A stretch of 64,000 nucleotides of DNA, from the NCBI RefSeq assembly GCF_000321225.1, contig NW_004451890.1, positions 124,001-188,000 on the forward strand. The letters run 5' to 3'. Positions 1 through 11,479 of the stretch are shown here, one piece after another. This DNA comes from Odobenus rosmarus divergens. Lineage: Eukaryota; Chordata; Mammalia; Carnivora; Odobenidae. Each line of letters opens with the position of its first letter. Positions within the stretch are counted from its first letter, which is position 1. The position numbers and the translations under genes were made by a program. The notes under the pieces are model-generated. The model saw nothing but the letters and a program-made list of their open reading frames with translations. It had not been told where the DNA came from and ran no database searches.

Positions 1-394
1 TCCTTGCCTCCCACCCCCATGCAGATGTAGTGAACTCAGAATTAGTTTTCTTTCATTCGATGTAGCCCAATCTTCTATTGGTTTCCTTATGTCATCCTCT
101 TCAGGGACTACCATTTCTGCCCTTGCATCACCATATCAATGACTACCCGGCTCCAAGCTTCATTCCCTACTCTTGTAAACTCTAGTAATCTTTGAAACCT
201 AGTTCACCTATGGTTGTCATGTGGTTCACAGGCTTCCAGATCATTGCAGACAGTTTCTCGGCCCCAAAGAAGAAGAGAAAAGGCTTCCATCCCCTGTCTG
301 GGCTGTCCTCTGTTTCCAAGTAGGTCTTAAAGCAGTGGAACCTTATTCTCTTCTTAGAAAATCTCTAGTTTAATAACACAGCAAGAGAGAGAGA
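1..394. other. single-copy sequence, nothing recognised
   Basis: Mixed-composition mammalian DNA with no repeat, splice-bounded exon or long reading frame that I can support. Confidence 0.5.
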
Positions 395-627
395 TGTGCT
401 GTAGCATCCTGTTCAGAGCAGCGTCTCTGCAGTCAGATAGATCTGTGTTCTAATCCTGGTTCTGCTACTTACTATGTGACTCTGGGCAAGTTACTGAAGT
501 TTGTTCCTTAGATTCTCTATCAGTAAAATAAGGACAGGAGATAAACCTTTTAGAATTGTTGTCAGAATATGGGAAATAAAAATAAATCACTTATTGATTA
601 CTCGGCATAGAAGGTGCTCAAGGAAAT
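395..627 (+). repeat. MIR SINE (ancient tRNA-derived repeat)
   Basis: Shows the MIR core on the plus strand: a 'tctgctacttactatgtgac' block, then 'gggcaagttactgaag' and a degraded 'cagtaaaataaggacagg' block, ending in a 'ggtgctcaaggaaatg' tail. Diverged, as expected of an element predating eutherian radiation. Confidence 0.75.
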
Positions 628-651
628 GTTGTTGTTGTTGTTGTTGTTGTT
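628..651 (+). repeat. (GTT)8 microsatellite
   Basis: Eight perfect GTT units at the 3' end of the MIR, where this family often ends in a trinucleotide run. Confidence 0.95.
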
Positions 652-655
652 AGTA

Positions 656-1435
656 TTTGATAGATTTTTCTTTCCAGATTTTGGTGTTGGTATGGTTGAG
701 GAGGAGAAGAATGGCAAAATAATGTGAATGAAATGAACCTTGTAATGGCTCAAGTTGTCCTTTTCTTGCACCTTCCCCTCCTTGTGCCTGTACCCGAATA
801 TGACTTATGGCTTATGCCTAAAGCAACCCAAGAAAGAGAGCCTTCCAACACAGGCAGGCAATGTTGTTCTCATGGGGATATTTGGTCTCCCTTCTACTAC
901 CTTTCCCTCCATGCACAATTTATTGTAACTTCAAACCTGGAATACAACATATGCCCTTGTATGGTAAGCCTCACTATGCGTATTTTCACATTACTCAGAA
1001 TTTATACTTTAGGTGGGTTGATTGAATTTTGCTTACTTTCACCTTGGGGAAAAAAATGAAGAGATTATCAATGGGAAATGAAGCTATTTGACTGAGTAAT
1101 TGAAGACTTCATTTTGCTCAAAACATTTTTAAAAAGTAAAGACTGCCTAATTGCTCAAGGCAGGATGCTAGCCCTGGAGGAATAGGTATACATTCTACTT
1201 CATCTGCTGGTCTATGTAACTCTAGCCAATACTCATTTTTTTTTTCTTTGCTCAGTTAATGCTAGTACCTCACTATTCGTAGTAGCTCTTTGGTACTTAA
1301 CTGCATGATTTGCAACATTGTCTGTTTCTTGTTAAATTATTTTTGCATATAGGCCTCCAAATAATTATAAGCCCAGTGAAAATAGTAAGGGAGTCATACT
1401 CCTTGGTCCCTGAAGGACCCAGTGCAGTGCTAGAT
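656..1435. other. single-copy sequence, no gene seen
   Basis: A 111-codon open frame at 724-1059 on the plus strand has no recognisable domain, no Kozak-like context and no codon bias that I can see; I treat it as chance. Confidence 0.45.
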
Positions 1436-1600
1436 ACTTGGGTTTCATTCATTTGAAATATATGAGGGCCTACTATGCACCATGCCTTATGCCAAAGGCT
1501 GAGGATGTGATGGTGAATGATAGGGAGAAATTTACATTTAGTAGACACAGACTTAATAATTCTTAAACTTACAATTGACAAGGAGGCAGTCAAAACACCC
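1436..1600 (+). repeat. ancient MIR/L2-class repeat fragment
   Basis: Carries a degraded 'attgagcacctactatgtgc'-type block ('gagggcctactatgcaccat'), followed by 'gaggatgtgatggtgaatga'. The subfamily is not assignable by eye. Confidence 0.4.
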
Positions 1601-2171
1601 TCAGTAGGTCTGGGGAGTCAGGAAGCTTTCAGGCCCACCCACAGGGGGGCATCTTGAAGCCTGACTTTTGCAAACTCACCCTCAACTTGACTTCTTTTTA
1701 TAAATGGGCTTGAAGATTCTCTAGTCTTATCATATTTGAAAAGCTTTTCTCACCCAGCTTCATCATATTTCATCACTCATAAAATATATGTGAAAATCAA
1801 TGACATTAGATCACTGTGTCTTAAGTCTTCAGAGTTTTCCTGTCTTCCTAATGATGTAGTGAATTAGAAAATAATTAAAAATCATTTAGGTTGCAACCTT
1901 CCTTTCTCTCCCTCCACCCCACTCCCCCCACTTCTTGCAAGGAACAGTAGGATTTATGTCTCTTCCTCCACCCTGAATGCTCTAGATAACTCAGGGACAC
2001 CTTCTCAGATGGGAACTCTGCCAGAGTCAGCATTACACCCAGCTTTGCCTGGATTCTCCATGAGACAGTGCCTGGATGCACAATGACTAGCACTATGAAT
2101 AAACTTCCACCTCTGGGATCACTGCTGATTTTTCCTAATGGCAAGCAGCAACCACAAAAAAACCACAGATG

Positions 2172-2370
2172 ACATTTTTATAACAACTTACCATTTGCAG
2201 GATGCTTGCACATCCATTATCTCATTTGATGCTCACAAAAGCCTGGTGACACAGATATTACTCTTATTCTGCTAAATTTCAGCAAACTGTGGCTCAAATA
2301 AAGCCGGGGACTTTTCCAAGGTCATTCTTCTTATGAGAGGGTGGACGCTGGATGCAATCCTAAGGCCATT
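2172..2370 (-). repeat. MIR, antisense
   Basis: Has the reverse-complement MIR layout: 'catccattatctcatttgat', 'gctcacaaaagcctggtgac', a 'ctgtggctcaaataaa' block, then 'ttttccaaggtcattc'. Confidence 0.7.
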
Positions 2371-2903
2371 CCCTTCACCTTCTACCCTGCCTTTTCTACA
2401 GAGAGAGGAGGATGGCAGAAAAAATGGAGGAGAAAGAAGGTTAAGGAAGGTGGGATAAGTTTTAGTTGAATTTGGTAGACCTGTTCCCATTTCGGGACAT
2501 ATTAGGAGGGCTTTACTGCATTATCCAGTCTTTTGTTCTACATAAGCCATGTGCCAATATGAGAAGGTATCTTCAGCTAAGTAAAATTGCCTCAAGCAAT
2601 AAGAAATTTATTGGTTCACATATATCTATATGTAAGATAAATTTCAGGAACCTCTCTTGGCATCCCATTGCCTTATATTAGGCGATATACATATTCCTCA
2701 ACAACCACTGGCAACCACTGGTGGAAGTCAAATAACCTTTGAACAGCGCAGATCCATACCTGGAGCTGGACGTTGGGGTCATCTTCCTTGGCATATGTGT
2801 TTGGGATGAAGGTGGATTTTTATACTAAATGCCCACCAAAATAGCCAACATAGAAGACTGAGTAATTATTGAATTCACCTACAGGAGCAGAGCTGTCCAT
2901 CAG
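2371..2903. other. single-copy sequence
   Basis: Holds only a short tandem 'gcaaccactg' doublet near 2701-2721; nothing else recognised. Confidence 0.4.
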
Positions 2904-2911
2904 TATAGATC

Positions 2912-3088
2912 AATAATTCTCAACCTAGGCTGTACAAAGAAATCACCCAGGGAGATTTAAAAAAATACCGATGCCTGGGGTCCACCCCTAGAGATTCTAA
3001 TTCGATTGGTCTGGGGTGATCCTGGCATTGGGATTTTTAAAACCTGCCCAGGTGATTCTAATGTGAGGTCAAGGTTGAGAACCATTCT
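2912..3088 (+). mobile_element. MER20, non-autonomous hAT-Charlie DNA transposon
   Basis: Matches MER20 end to end: 'ttctcaacctaggctg', a central 'taaaaaaataccgatgcc', then 'tttttaaaacctgcccaggt' and 'aaggttgagaacca'. The two ends are inverted repeats of each other. An exact 8-bp duplication (tatagatc) flanks it at 2904-2911 and 3089-3096, which is the hAT target-site signature. Confidence 0.85.
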
Positions 3089-3096
3089 TATAGATC

Positions 3097-3262
3097 CTTG
3101 TTATTCAAATTGTGTTTAGTGGGCCAGCAACACTGGCATTGCTTGGGAGTTTGTAAGAAGTGGAGACTCTTAGGCTCCACTCTAGACCTACTGGGTCAGA
3201 ATCTACATATCAACAAGTTTCCCAAGTGATTCACATGTGCAATAAAGTTTAAGAAGTACTGG
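3097..3262 (+). mobile_element. MER5A-type hAT-Charlie element
   Basis: Shows 'gtgggccagcaacactggca', 'agacctactgggtcagaatc', 'caacaagtttcccaagtgat' and a final 'aagtttaagaagtactg'. It abuts the MER20 duplication directly. Flanks tatagatc (3089-3096) and tatagagg (3263-3270) share six bases, a plausible decayed target duplication. Confidence 0.75.
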
Positions 3263-3424
3263 TATAGAGGATAATGCCCAAGACTTTGTTCCTGACCCAT
3301 GTCTTTACTCTGGTTCTCAAGTCCAGTTTGTGACTCTTTGTTTAGTCATCTTGTTGGTGGGTAGTTCCCAAATATCAGCTCCACTCCCTAGTTTTCCCCA
3401 AAGGGGATCCTGCAAATCAGTGAT

Positions 3425-3560
3425 TATTAATGATGTGTATGATTCAGAATCACTTGAGAATTTTATTCTAAATTTACATACCTGATGCCCACTGTAGCAC
3501 AGTGAAATAGAATCTCTGGAGATGGGTCTGAAGGCTGTATATCTTGGGGAAAAGCCATCT
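3425..3560 (-). mobile_element. MER5-like hAT fragment, antisense
   Basis: Contains 'gattcagaatcacttgagaa' and 'agaatctctggagatgggtc', which resemble the two internal blocks of MER5 read in reverse. Diverged and without clear ends. Confidence 0.45.
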
Positions 3561-4960
3561 TTGGATTCAGATGGTTGTTGTAGTCTGGAGTATGATAAAA
3601 TATTGTGTTTTCCCAAAAAGAATATCAGAGAGAAATAAGTGGGTTGGGGATTTAATGATAATGTAACAAAGTATTCTAATTGAACTCATTTCTAAATGCT
3701 TGCTCTTTAGTGTGCCTGTAGACTTGACCGCCAAAGGGCCCCCAACAAGGGGAGAGATTAGAGGCCCCAGGCCCTCAAGGCTGACCAGAGTTGGGGTCAT
3801 GGGAATGATGGATGGGGTGCTGGTGCCACAGATAGTTGCTGCCTCAGCCCATCTTGCAGCTTCCCAGAGTAATAAATCCTAGAGGGGCCACCAATACATT
3901 CCTGATAGCAGAGAGAAGTCACTCTTTAATGTGGGCCTGATAATGTCACTGAGCTCAGTCTTCCTAAATTTAAATGATTAGTAATGACCAGGCTTGCTCC
4001 TGTTTGATGCATCGCTTAACCTGGTAATCGGGAAATCTATTCCACTTGCCTACTTAGATTGATGATGTCACGTTACACTGAGGCTTGCTTTCTCCCTGTA
4101 ATGGAGGAAGAGCATGTTAGGATGTATTGGCCTTAAGCATTCTGGCCTCAGCCTCCCTTCATGAATTTGATTAATATCACAGGCTCTATGGGCACATCTC
4201 AGAATTGCTGAATGTGGCATCTCTGGGAGGACTATGTTTAGAAAGCATTGAGATGTTACTAATGGAGTCTGCCATTGGATGATTCTATTCATTTCCTGAC
4301 TTCCAGACTTAGAGTATCCTTTTCTAAGAAAGAAAAATGTGTCAGTTTTGGTTGGGCCCTACTGAATAGGGGGAAAAAAAAACAAAACAGGACTGATTCC
4401 CTAAAGTAGAGCTGGCCACCTATATCTACCTATTGTACCAAGTAAGGGAATCCCTAAATAGTGGGTGTGGATCTCCTTATGGATTCTGTGCTATTTTCCA
4501 GTGAGGCTTAAAGCTGGTTATTACCATAGCGTCCCCACTACCTATCCAGTTCCCTATCCCATTGGGAGTATAAATGGCATTGTTCCTTTTTCCTCCCTTC
4601 TACCCCATTGAAAGATTTCACTGTTTCATACCATCTCAGCTCTCTGGTGATTCTAAGGAATGTCAAAGAACTGAAAAATAGCCTTTCTTCAAGAAAATTA
4701 TGGGGATGCTTTATTAGGAAACACCCATGGGAATCATTGGTAGACCCAAAGCCAAGTCTAGAGCAGGAGGATTGGAGTGGGGGGAAGATACAGTGACAAA
4801 TAAGAAATGAAAGAAGGGATGGAGAAAAGTGCCCCAAAAGGGGAATGACAGAAGACCAGAAAAAATACTCTCAAAGGTAAAAAAAAAAAAAAAAAAAAAT
4901 GCCCAAACTACCATAGTGGGCAGGGAGAGAAAAATGGAAATCAGAATAAAATTCCACTTA
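3561..4960. other. single-copy sequence with an A21 run
   Basis: No gene or repeat recognised apart from a homopolymer A at 4879-4899. The 128-codon frame across that run (4829-5215) continues into an old repeat and is not credible as coding. Confidence 0.45.
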
Positions 4961-5130
4961 ACAAACAGAATTAACATTTACTTATTGATTCTATGCTATG
5001 TGTTGGGCACTGTACTAGATGCAGAGCTGAATAAGCCTTGGTCTTGCCTTCAAGAACTCTCATTCTACAAGGAGAAATATCCATTCAACCAAGAGTTGCA
5101 GCTCTGTGACTGGTGCAACCACATAAGTAG
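4961..5130 (+). repeat. ancient MIR/L2-class repeat fragment
   Basis: 'aacatttacttattgattct', 'ctatgtgttgggcactgtac' and 'aagaactctcattctacaag' follow the order of a common old mammalian repeat (…gtgccaggcactgt…aaggagctcacagtct…). Confidence 0.5.
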
Positions 5131-7822
5131 GTACAGGATACAGAAAAGAAAGAAAGGCTTCTTCAAGAAGGTGATATCTGAATTGCATTCTGGTCTATGG
5201 CCAGTTTCTAAGTAGATGTATGGGCAGGGAATGAGGAACCATTACGCACCCACCTAAAGGAATTATTCTGTAAATAAATACTATCCCCTGAAGTGTGTTT
5301 CTCTGAGTTTCCAGAGAAGAAAGCAGATGGCTCCATTTCTCAATCTAACTGATGTTTCCCTTCACACCCTGGACATTGGACTAGGATGTATCTTGTTATG
5401 TTGTTATGTTTATGTAGTCCTGGGAGCTCGTTCACACCTCACTGCCTGCTTTTCTATGAAGGCATTGATACTCGGTTCACACTGAGCTCTCTGACATGCA
5501 GGCTAACCCATACCCAGGGATTATTGCTTGGAGTCTCTTACATATCCCCATTCCTCAAATCTGCAAGTGCCTATGGGTAATCATTCTAAAGTCTGAGGCA
5601 ACTGGGACCCCTCCAAGGAGATGGGCTAAGCTTATTTTCTCTGCCTAGAAACAGGCTATCTCTTGGGCCACTTGATCATCAACCCTTCTGTCTGCTTGAT
5701 TTTCAAAAGTCATTTGTGTGCAAACCGTTGACGTTACCAATTGCAGATGCCATGGCTTCTCATCGCTCCACTCACAACCTCTTCCTGGGGTGGGGTAGTC
5801 CTTCCTCTAGAGGGGAAGCGACTCAGGTCTTCCAGCGAAACCAGGCATTGATTCTGAAGTTTGGAGTGGCAAAATTCTCAGAGGCAGGGCAACCCTGCTA
5901 AGATCTTGGCAATGTAGATTGAGGTGAACTCTGTGTCATGTAATAATGGAAACCACTGAAAAATACTCGGATGAGAGCAACATATATTCCCAGGCTGGGA
6001 GAAGATTGAAGGGTTAGAACCCAGGAAAAGTATCATTTTAGAGAAGAAGAGTTTCCTTGGCTCCATAAATAAATCATTGACCAGACCGGGCCCCCTCTCT
6101 TGCCCTTTCTTTACTTTGAAGCCAGCAAATTGTCCTTGATTTGGAAAGGAAGTAGAAGCACCCTCACAGTGGTGCCTGACTTGTGTGGCAGACAAATGAG
6201 GCAGCTGTTTTAACTTTTCATGAAGATGTTTATTAGGCTCCTACACTGTTCTGATCTGATATTTCTTTGTGGCAGTTCATTTTTCCCCCGTGTAAAGCAT
6301 TGAACATGTCAGATCTAGCTGTTCTTATTTTGAACACTCGATTTGTATTTGCAGACTGACCCAGTGTTAACCAAAGAGATGAGTGTCTCGGAAATATTTT
6401 CCCCTATGTTCTGGAGACTATGTCGTAGGAGAGCACCTATGCAGATGGGTGAGTATTAAGGTCCTCATTAGTGATCTAGCAAACCAGAGATCTGTCCTGC
6501 CCCACCACTGCGACCAAGACAAGCAGCAGCAGGGTCAGCTGAGACATCCAACTTCCTTTTTCATCCTCTCCCTTAGGGATTGTCACTGTTTGTCATCAGG
6601 AATGAAACTCTGTCTTTGGGGGATTGTGTAAATTGAAATATCGTTTTAGTCAACAAATGTTTATGATGCATTTTTAATACTGTGTAACAAATGTGTTTGT
6701 ATCCCCCTTTGTCTTTACATATCTGGCTTATTATTAAATATTTATGGGAATTGCTGGTTACATATTTTCTGAGCCACTGAAATACAGCTCATCACATTCG
6801 CTAACACATTCGTATATTTCTCTTCCGTGAAGATACTTATTGCAGCCACATATTTCTGTCCCTATTGAGCTTCCAAGGAAAATAACTATTTCTTGATTCA
6901 AGATGCTACAAAAGTTTCCTTCTGCCAATTTCTGGAGCTCCCTTTCTATCCTTTACCATGAGGTCAGTTGTGCAAGTGACTTACTCCAGAGGTCAGCCAG
7001 TATAGTCATTGCCTTTGAAACTTCTGGGTCATTTGAGATACAACTTTAAACACCCTGTGTATGTGAGGGCATAAATCATGTTTCATTGTTATATTAATCC
7101 AGTACAGAATATACAGCCCAACAATCAGTCTTACATGGCAAATTTTTATAAATCTACCACGAACAAAGCCCCTGGAATTTATATAACTTACATTTTTCCA
7201 TTAAAAAAAATTCCACACTGAGTATACTTAGGCTGTCACTACCAAAGTACAATCTACTGGGTCTATGCTAATGACCCTCGGGATCATCCTATTTTGTGGC
7301 TGAAAGAAAGAAATTCAATTCTTTCTGGGTATTGTTTACAATGCTAAGGACCTGTTTCTAATCGATTTTGATGAAAGTCCATTTGAGGGTCAAGAATGGG
7401 TGTTCTGGCCCATCTGAATCAAGGATTAGGACTAGAATGCACTTTCTCTCTCTCTCTCAGGAACCCAGGGAAATGAAGGTGTGTGTCACAACCAGGGCTG
7501 CAGAAGTGTGGTTGTGTAGATTGTGTACTCCGCAACTTCTTTGTTATAAATGGTGCCCCCTGGAGTTGTGTAATATATAACATGCGTGGCCACTCATGAG
7601 AGTCCTAATTGGATGGTATTTTCTTCCACAAATAAATGCAAGTTCTATAACTCATTCAGCCTTGGAACAGGTACTTCTCTCTCTGACTTTCAGTATGAGT
7701 GCATGGTATCCAGTGTCATCTACTGGTCTAATAATATGCCCCAAATTGACAGGCTTTTGGCTATATCCATTCCATAGACATGTTTTGCTTGGCTCACAAA
7801 AAGTTTAAAAAACAATAAGCTA
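5131..7822. other. single-copy sequence, no gene seen
   Basis: Long low-repeat stretch. Open frames here are under 110 codons, overlap on both strands and show no domain. No retrotransposon younger than MIR is recognisable, which is unusual relative to the rest of the window. Confidence 0.45.
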
Positions 7823-8070
7823 GGGACGCTTGGGTGGCTCAGTCAGTTGAGCATCCGACTCTTGGTTTCAGCTCAGGTCATGATCTCAGTGTCATGAGAT
7901 CAAGCCCTGCACTGGGCTCGGTGCTCAGTGTGGAGTCTGCTTGAGATTCTCTCTCTCTTTTCTCTCTGCCCTTCCTTCCACTTGCACACGTGCTCTCTCT
8001 CTCTCTCAATAAATAAATAAATAAAAATAAATAAATAAAATCTTAAAAAAAAAAAAAAGAAAGAAAAAAG
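7823..8070 (+). mobile_element. CAN-SINE (carnivore tRNA-derived SINE)
   Basis: The head 'ttgggtggctcagtcagttg' carries the tRNA-like A box, and 'gatcaagccctgcactggg' the B-box region. A CT-rich tract, (AAATA)n, AATCTT and an A-rich tail follow. About 250 bp because of a long CT/AAATA expansion. Confidence 0.92.
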
Positions 8071-9500
8071 GTGTCCTCAGCATTCTAGCCTGGGAACAAT
8101 TCGTTCTCGTGGCTGGGGAGTGTTTGCAACATTGCTTTGAGCAACTCCCTCAGTCCTCTGGATTCCCAGAATTTGTACATGCAATTGTACAAGCATGATG
8201 GTTAGATCTACCTCTAACCAAATTGCCGAGAGCATAGCCGCCGCCCTGGAGGAGCCGGTTGGACTCCGGTGCGCATTAGCTGTCGCATCTCAGCACTGCT
8301 GCTGGTCCGCAAGAACAGCCTTCCCTGTGGCTCTTCTCTTCCCCTCAAGCTTCTATTATCATCAGCTTCCATTCTGGGTGGGGAGGGGTTTTAGCCTCCA
8401 AATTGAGAGTGAGTGGCACCCCCATACTGAGAGAATGGTACTCTGAGGATAAAAACCAACAACATAGTCCCTTCTGCTTTAATGAGTTTATCTTTGTTTC
8501 TCCTCTTCAGAAAATGAAATGCCCTTGCCCCAAATTCCTCTCGGTGTTGGCTTTACAGGGCTCCTCTCCCTGTGTTCTGGGCTCATTAAATTAAGTTTCC
8601 GTTGATAACCTTTGGCCAGACCCATCTTCAGGATGACTCTAATGCATGTTAATAAGCCAGACTTTAAAGGCAGCAAAGATCTCCAGGCCCGTGGTCCCTT
8701 TCATGCCTCAGCAGCTTCTATGGCAAAAGGATGACACGACTTTTATCAAGGCTTTGGCTACATTCATATCTCATGACATAGATTTTTTTTTTAAAGCAGA
8801 ATTTCAAAGAGTCTTCTTTATCACAATATCTTTAGTCTTCCTTAACAGTTCATATGGATATTTTCTCAGAAGTTGCATAATCAAAGTCATAAAGTCATTT
8901 GTACATTTATATAATTTTTTTATCTTCAGGGTCTTGCAGAGTTGGAGAACTGCGTCTTGAAAAGCAATTGCTGATATAAAGACCGACTTCAAATCGGCCC
9001 TGACCTTTTGTTCAACAGCTCCTCCTGTTACAGAACACATTCAAATAGCTATTTAGATACAGGTGGGGAGAAAAATCCATTGATTTTCCAGGTTGGGGGA
9101 TGGTTGTTTCTGCAGAAAGGATCGGTGCTGAGTGGGGCTTTGGGCCTAGCTTTTCTCAGACCGCAGTCTAATTGAGGTGCCAAGCCCTCGTGCCTGTGGG
9201 GCGCTCAGCCGGCTGCCCGGCCCTTTCGGTGGACTCAGCTCCAGCTGAGGGGCTTGCTTGGAACAAAGTACCCACGGGGAAACGACTATGTCTGGGAGTG
9301 AGAGGAGGACAAATTGCAAGAGTTCGTTAGACCCTGTGTTTGCTGGGAAATGGCGCAGGGCAGTGCACTGCGTGCAAGATCCTATTCCTCTTAGAACCCA
9401 GAGTCCTGCTCCCAGCCTCCCACCCATAAACATCCTACCCTGTGTTTCCTCCCTCTGCTCTTTACAGTGTGTGACTCTGCAAACTATTTGTTGGATTCTT
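8071..9500. other. single-copy sequence with a small CpG cluster
   Basis: CpGs are locally dense near 8225-8290 (gccgccgccctgg, ccggtgcgc, tgtcgcatc) and near 9200-9230. No promoter elements or exon could be established. Confidence 0.4.
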
Positions 9501-9700
9501 GCTTGAACCTGACACAATGACCTGTACCTTTACAGACACTAGCTTATTTCATGCTTTATACTCCGTGAGGTCACTTTATAGCTTACAGAGCAAACGAGGT
9601 TCTGAGTGGTGAGCAAGCATCCCCACCGTTGGTCAGCTTGAGAACGGCAGACATGAGGTGTGTAACTGGATCTTTCCTGAGTCCAGTCTGCTTTCCACCA
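9501..9700 (-). repeat. MIR, antisense, diverged
   Basis: 'cactagcttatttcatgctt', 'ccgtgaggtcactttatag' and 'gcaaacgaggttctgagtgg' follow the reversed MIR order (…actcatttaatcctc…gatgaggaaactgagg…). Confidence 0.55.
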
Positions 9701-9791
9701 GATCGTATCTTATCTGCTGGGAGAAGAACAGTTGTTCTCTCAACACCCATGGCTTAGAGCCATGGGCAACATGTGCTTTGGACTACTGGAA

Positions 9792-9795
9792 TTTC

Positions 9796-9829
<34 letters not shown>

Positions 9830-9962
9830 AAAGTAGGCTCCATGCCCAGTGTGGAGCCCAAAGTGGAGCCCAATAGGGGGGTTGAACTCACAACCCTAAG
9901 ATCAAGACCTGAGCTGAGATCAAGAGTCAGACGCTTAACCAACAGAGCCACCCAGGCGCCCC
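9792..9962 (-). mobile_element. CAN-SINE, antisense
   Basis: Begins with a T/C-rich (CTTTT)n tail and ends in the reversed tRNA head 'cagagccacccaggcgcccc'. The central CT tract is missing, so it is shorter than full length. Confidence 0.92.
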
Positions 9963-10239
9963 ATGGACAACTATTCTCTGGCCCACTTTTGCCAGAAAAT
10001 CTTTGCTGACTATCTAGCAGTTAACAACCTAAGTGTTTGTAAGGTGCCTAGAAGAGTGCCTGCTTTCTAGCTGACACACAACATAGTGCAGTCACTCCCA
10101 CAGCAACCTGGGTTTAGCTTGGGCACTTGCACAAAAGCTTACTCTTCCTTTGGCAACTTCAAACAAGTACTAGATCCAGATTGGCCCATAAGACTCTCTT
10201 TTTTTGTTAGTTAATTCTCATTGGTTAGATAAAGGATTC

Positions 10240-10430
10240 TCTCTCTTATTATATTCCAGGCTATGCTTTCTACATATATTATTTCATTACTGCTCATACA
10301 TCTAAGGAAAACATTGTTACCCCCATTTTACAGAGCAGAAAACTCAGAGAGAGTAATTAATTACCCAGAGTAAGCAGTGGTGCTCGGATTCCGACTCAGT
10401 TCTGTCAATTCTAAAGACCTTGTTCCTTCT
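10240..10430 (-). repeat. MIR, antisense
   Basis: 'attatttcattactgctcat', 'acccccattttacagagcag' and 'agagagagtaattaattacc' match the reversed MIR core. Confidence 0.65.
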
Positions 10431-10544
10431 AAAGACCCCACCCCTTAATGATCAGCAGTTTCGCCAGGAATATGCTCTTTCCAGATTCTAGGATTTGCTA
10501 CAGGCTCAGAACCTTTCACCTACCTTAGACCCTGGGTGTGGATC

Positions 10545-10633
10545 ATAGACTAGTGATCCCCAGACTTTGCTGCACATTAGTTACTCAGGGAAACGGAGCA
10601 TTAAAAAATCTTGATGGCTAAGATCATACCCTA
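10545..10633 (+). mobile_element. hAT-Charlie relic (MER20/MER5-like), left part
   Basis: 'ctgcacattagttactcagg' and 'gcattaaaaaatcttgatgg' match the first half of a MER20-type element. It is cut by the MaLR LTR and resumes at 11002. Confidence 0.6.
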
Positions 10634-11001
10634 CCTTAGTCCGTTTGGGCTGCTATCACAAAAGGACGACAGACTGGGTGGTCTTAACAACACAAATTTA
10701 TTTCTCACAATTCTGAAGGGTGGAAAGTCCAAGATCAAGGTGCTAGCAGATTTAGTATTTGGTGATGACCCTCTTCCTGCTTTGCAGGTGTCTTCCCCTG
10801 ATATCCTCACCAGGCGGGAAGCAGAGCGAGCAAGCAATTTCTCTCCTGTTTCTTCTTACAAGGGCCCTAATCCCATCATGAGGGCTCCACCTCATGACTT
10901 AATCATCTCCCAAAGGTCCCATCTCTAATACTGCCACACTGGGGATAAGGGTTTCAACATAGGAGTTTTGGGGAGGACACAGACATTCCGTGAACAGCAT
11001 C
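10634..11001 (-). mobile_element. MLT1A-like MaLR LTR, antisense
   Basis: Reads as a full solo LTR in reverse: 'cttagtccgtttgggctgct', 'cagactgggtgg', 'aatttatttctcacaattct', 'agtccaagatcaaggtgcta', 'ttacaagggccctaatccca', 'catgagggctccacctcatg' and 'gtttcaacataggagttttg'. CCCTA at 10629-10633 and 11002-11006 gives the expected 5-bp target duplication. No internal coding part is present. The 105-codon frame across it is not a gene. Confidence 0.85.
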
Positions 11002-11080
11002 CCCTATATGGAGTCAATGTCTGGGGGTGCGAGCCAGAAATTAGTGTTTTTAAAAGACCCCCAGTTGTAGCAATCTTTAG
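11002..11080 (+). mobile_element. hAT-Charlie relic, right part
   Basis: 'gtcaatgtctgggggtgcga' and 'tagtgtttttaaaagacccc' continue the element interrupted at 10633. Confidence 0.55.
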
Positions 11081-11479
11081 GGACTGCTGTAACAGCCCAT
11101 CAGGTTCCCAAGTCAGTTTGGACAGTTGTGGACCAGCACACACGTCTGCAAAGGCGCCGGCCAGTAGGGACAGAAGGACCCGGGTTGAATCTAACAGTCG
11201 TCCCTCCAGTTGCAGTCTAGGCTGATGAATTCATCCTAAGTTCTCACGTGCTGACTGTCAGAGCTTTAGCACTCTGCTGGAGGGGACTCGAACTGTCAGG
11301 CAGAGCCCAGAGGTGTAAGCAACAGCTGTCTGCCAAATAAAATACCCTGCAACTGCGTGGTGGAGCACGCCTTTGCTGCCACCAGGGCCCAGATGTGAAG
11401 AGCCATGTGCCTTCCCGCATCCTTCATAGCCATCCATCTGCCCTGGTCCTATCCATCCACTCCAAGTGCTCCTTTCCTG
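11081..11479. other. single-copy sequence
   Basis: Moderately GC-rich; no repeat or exon recognised. Confidence 0.4.

Noticed and set aside
628..651. Regularly spaced short repeats as a CRISPR-like array
   Set aside because: A plain trinucleotide microsatellite at a MIR end; the genome is mammalian.
4879..4899. A21 run as the tail of a processed pseudogene
   Set aside because: No gene-like sequence or target duplication could be found upstream of it.
4829..5215. 128-codon frame containing a poly-lysine stretch
   Set aside because: The lysines come from the A21 run, and the rest reads through an ancient repeat.
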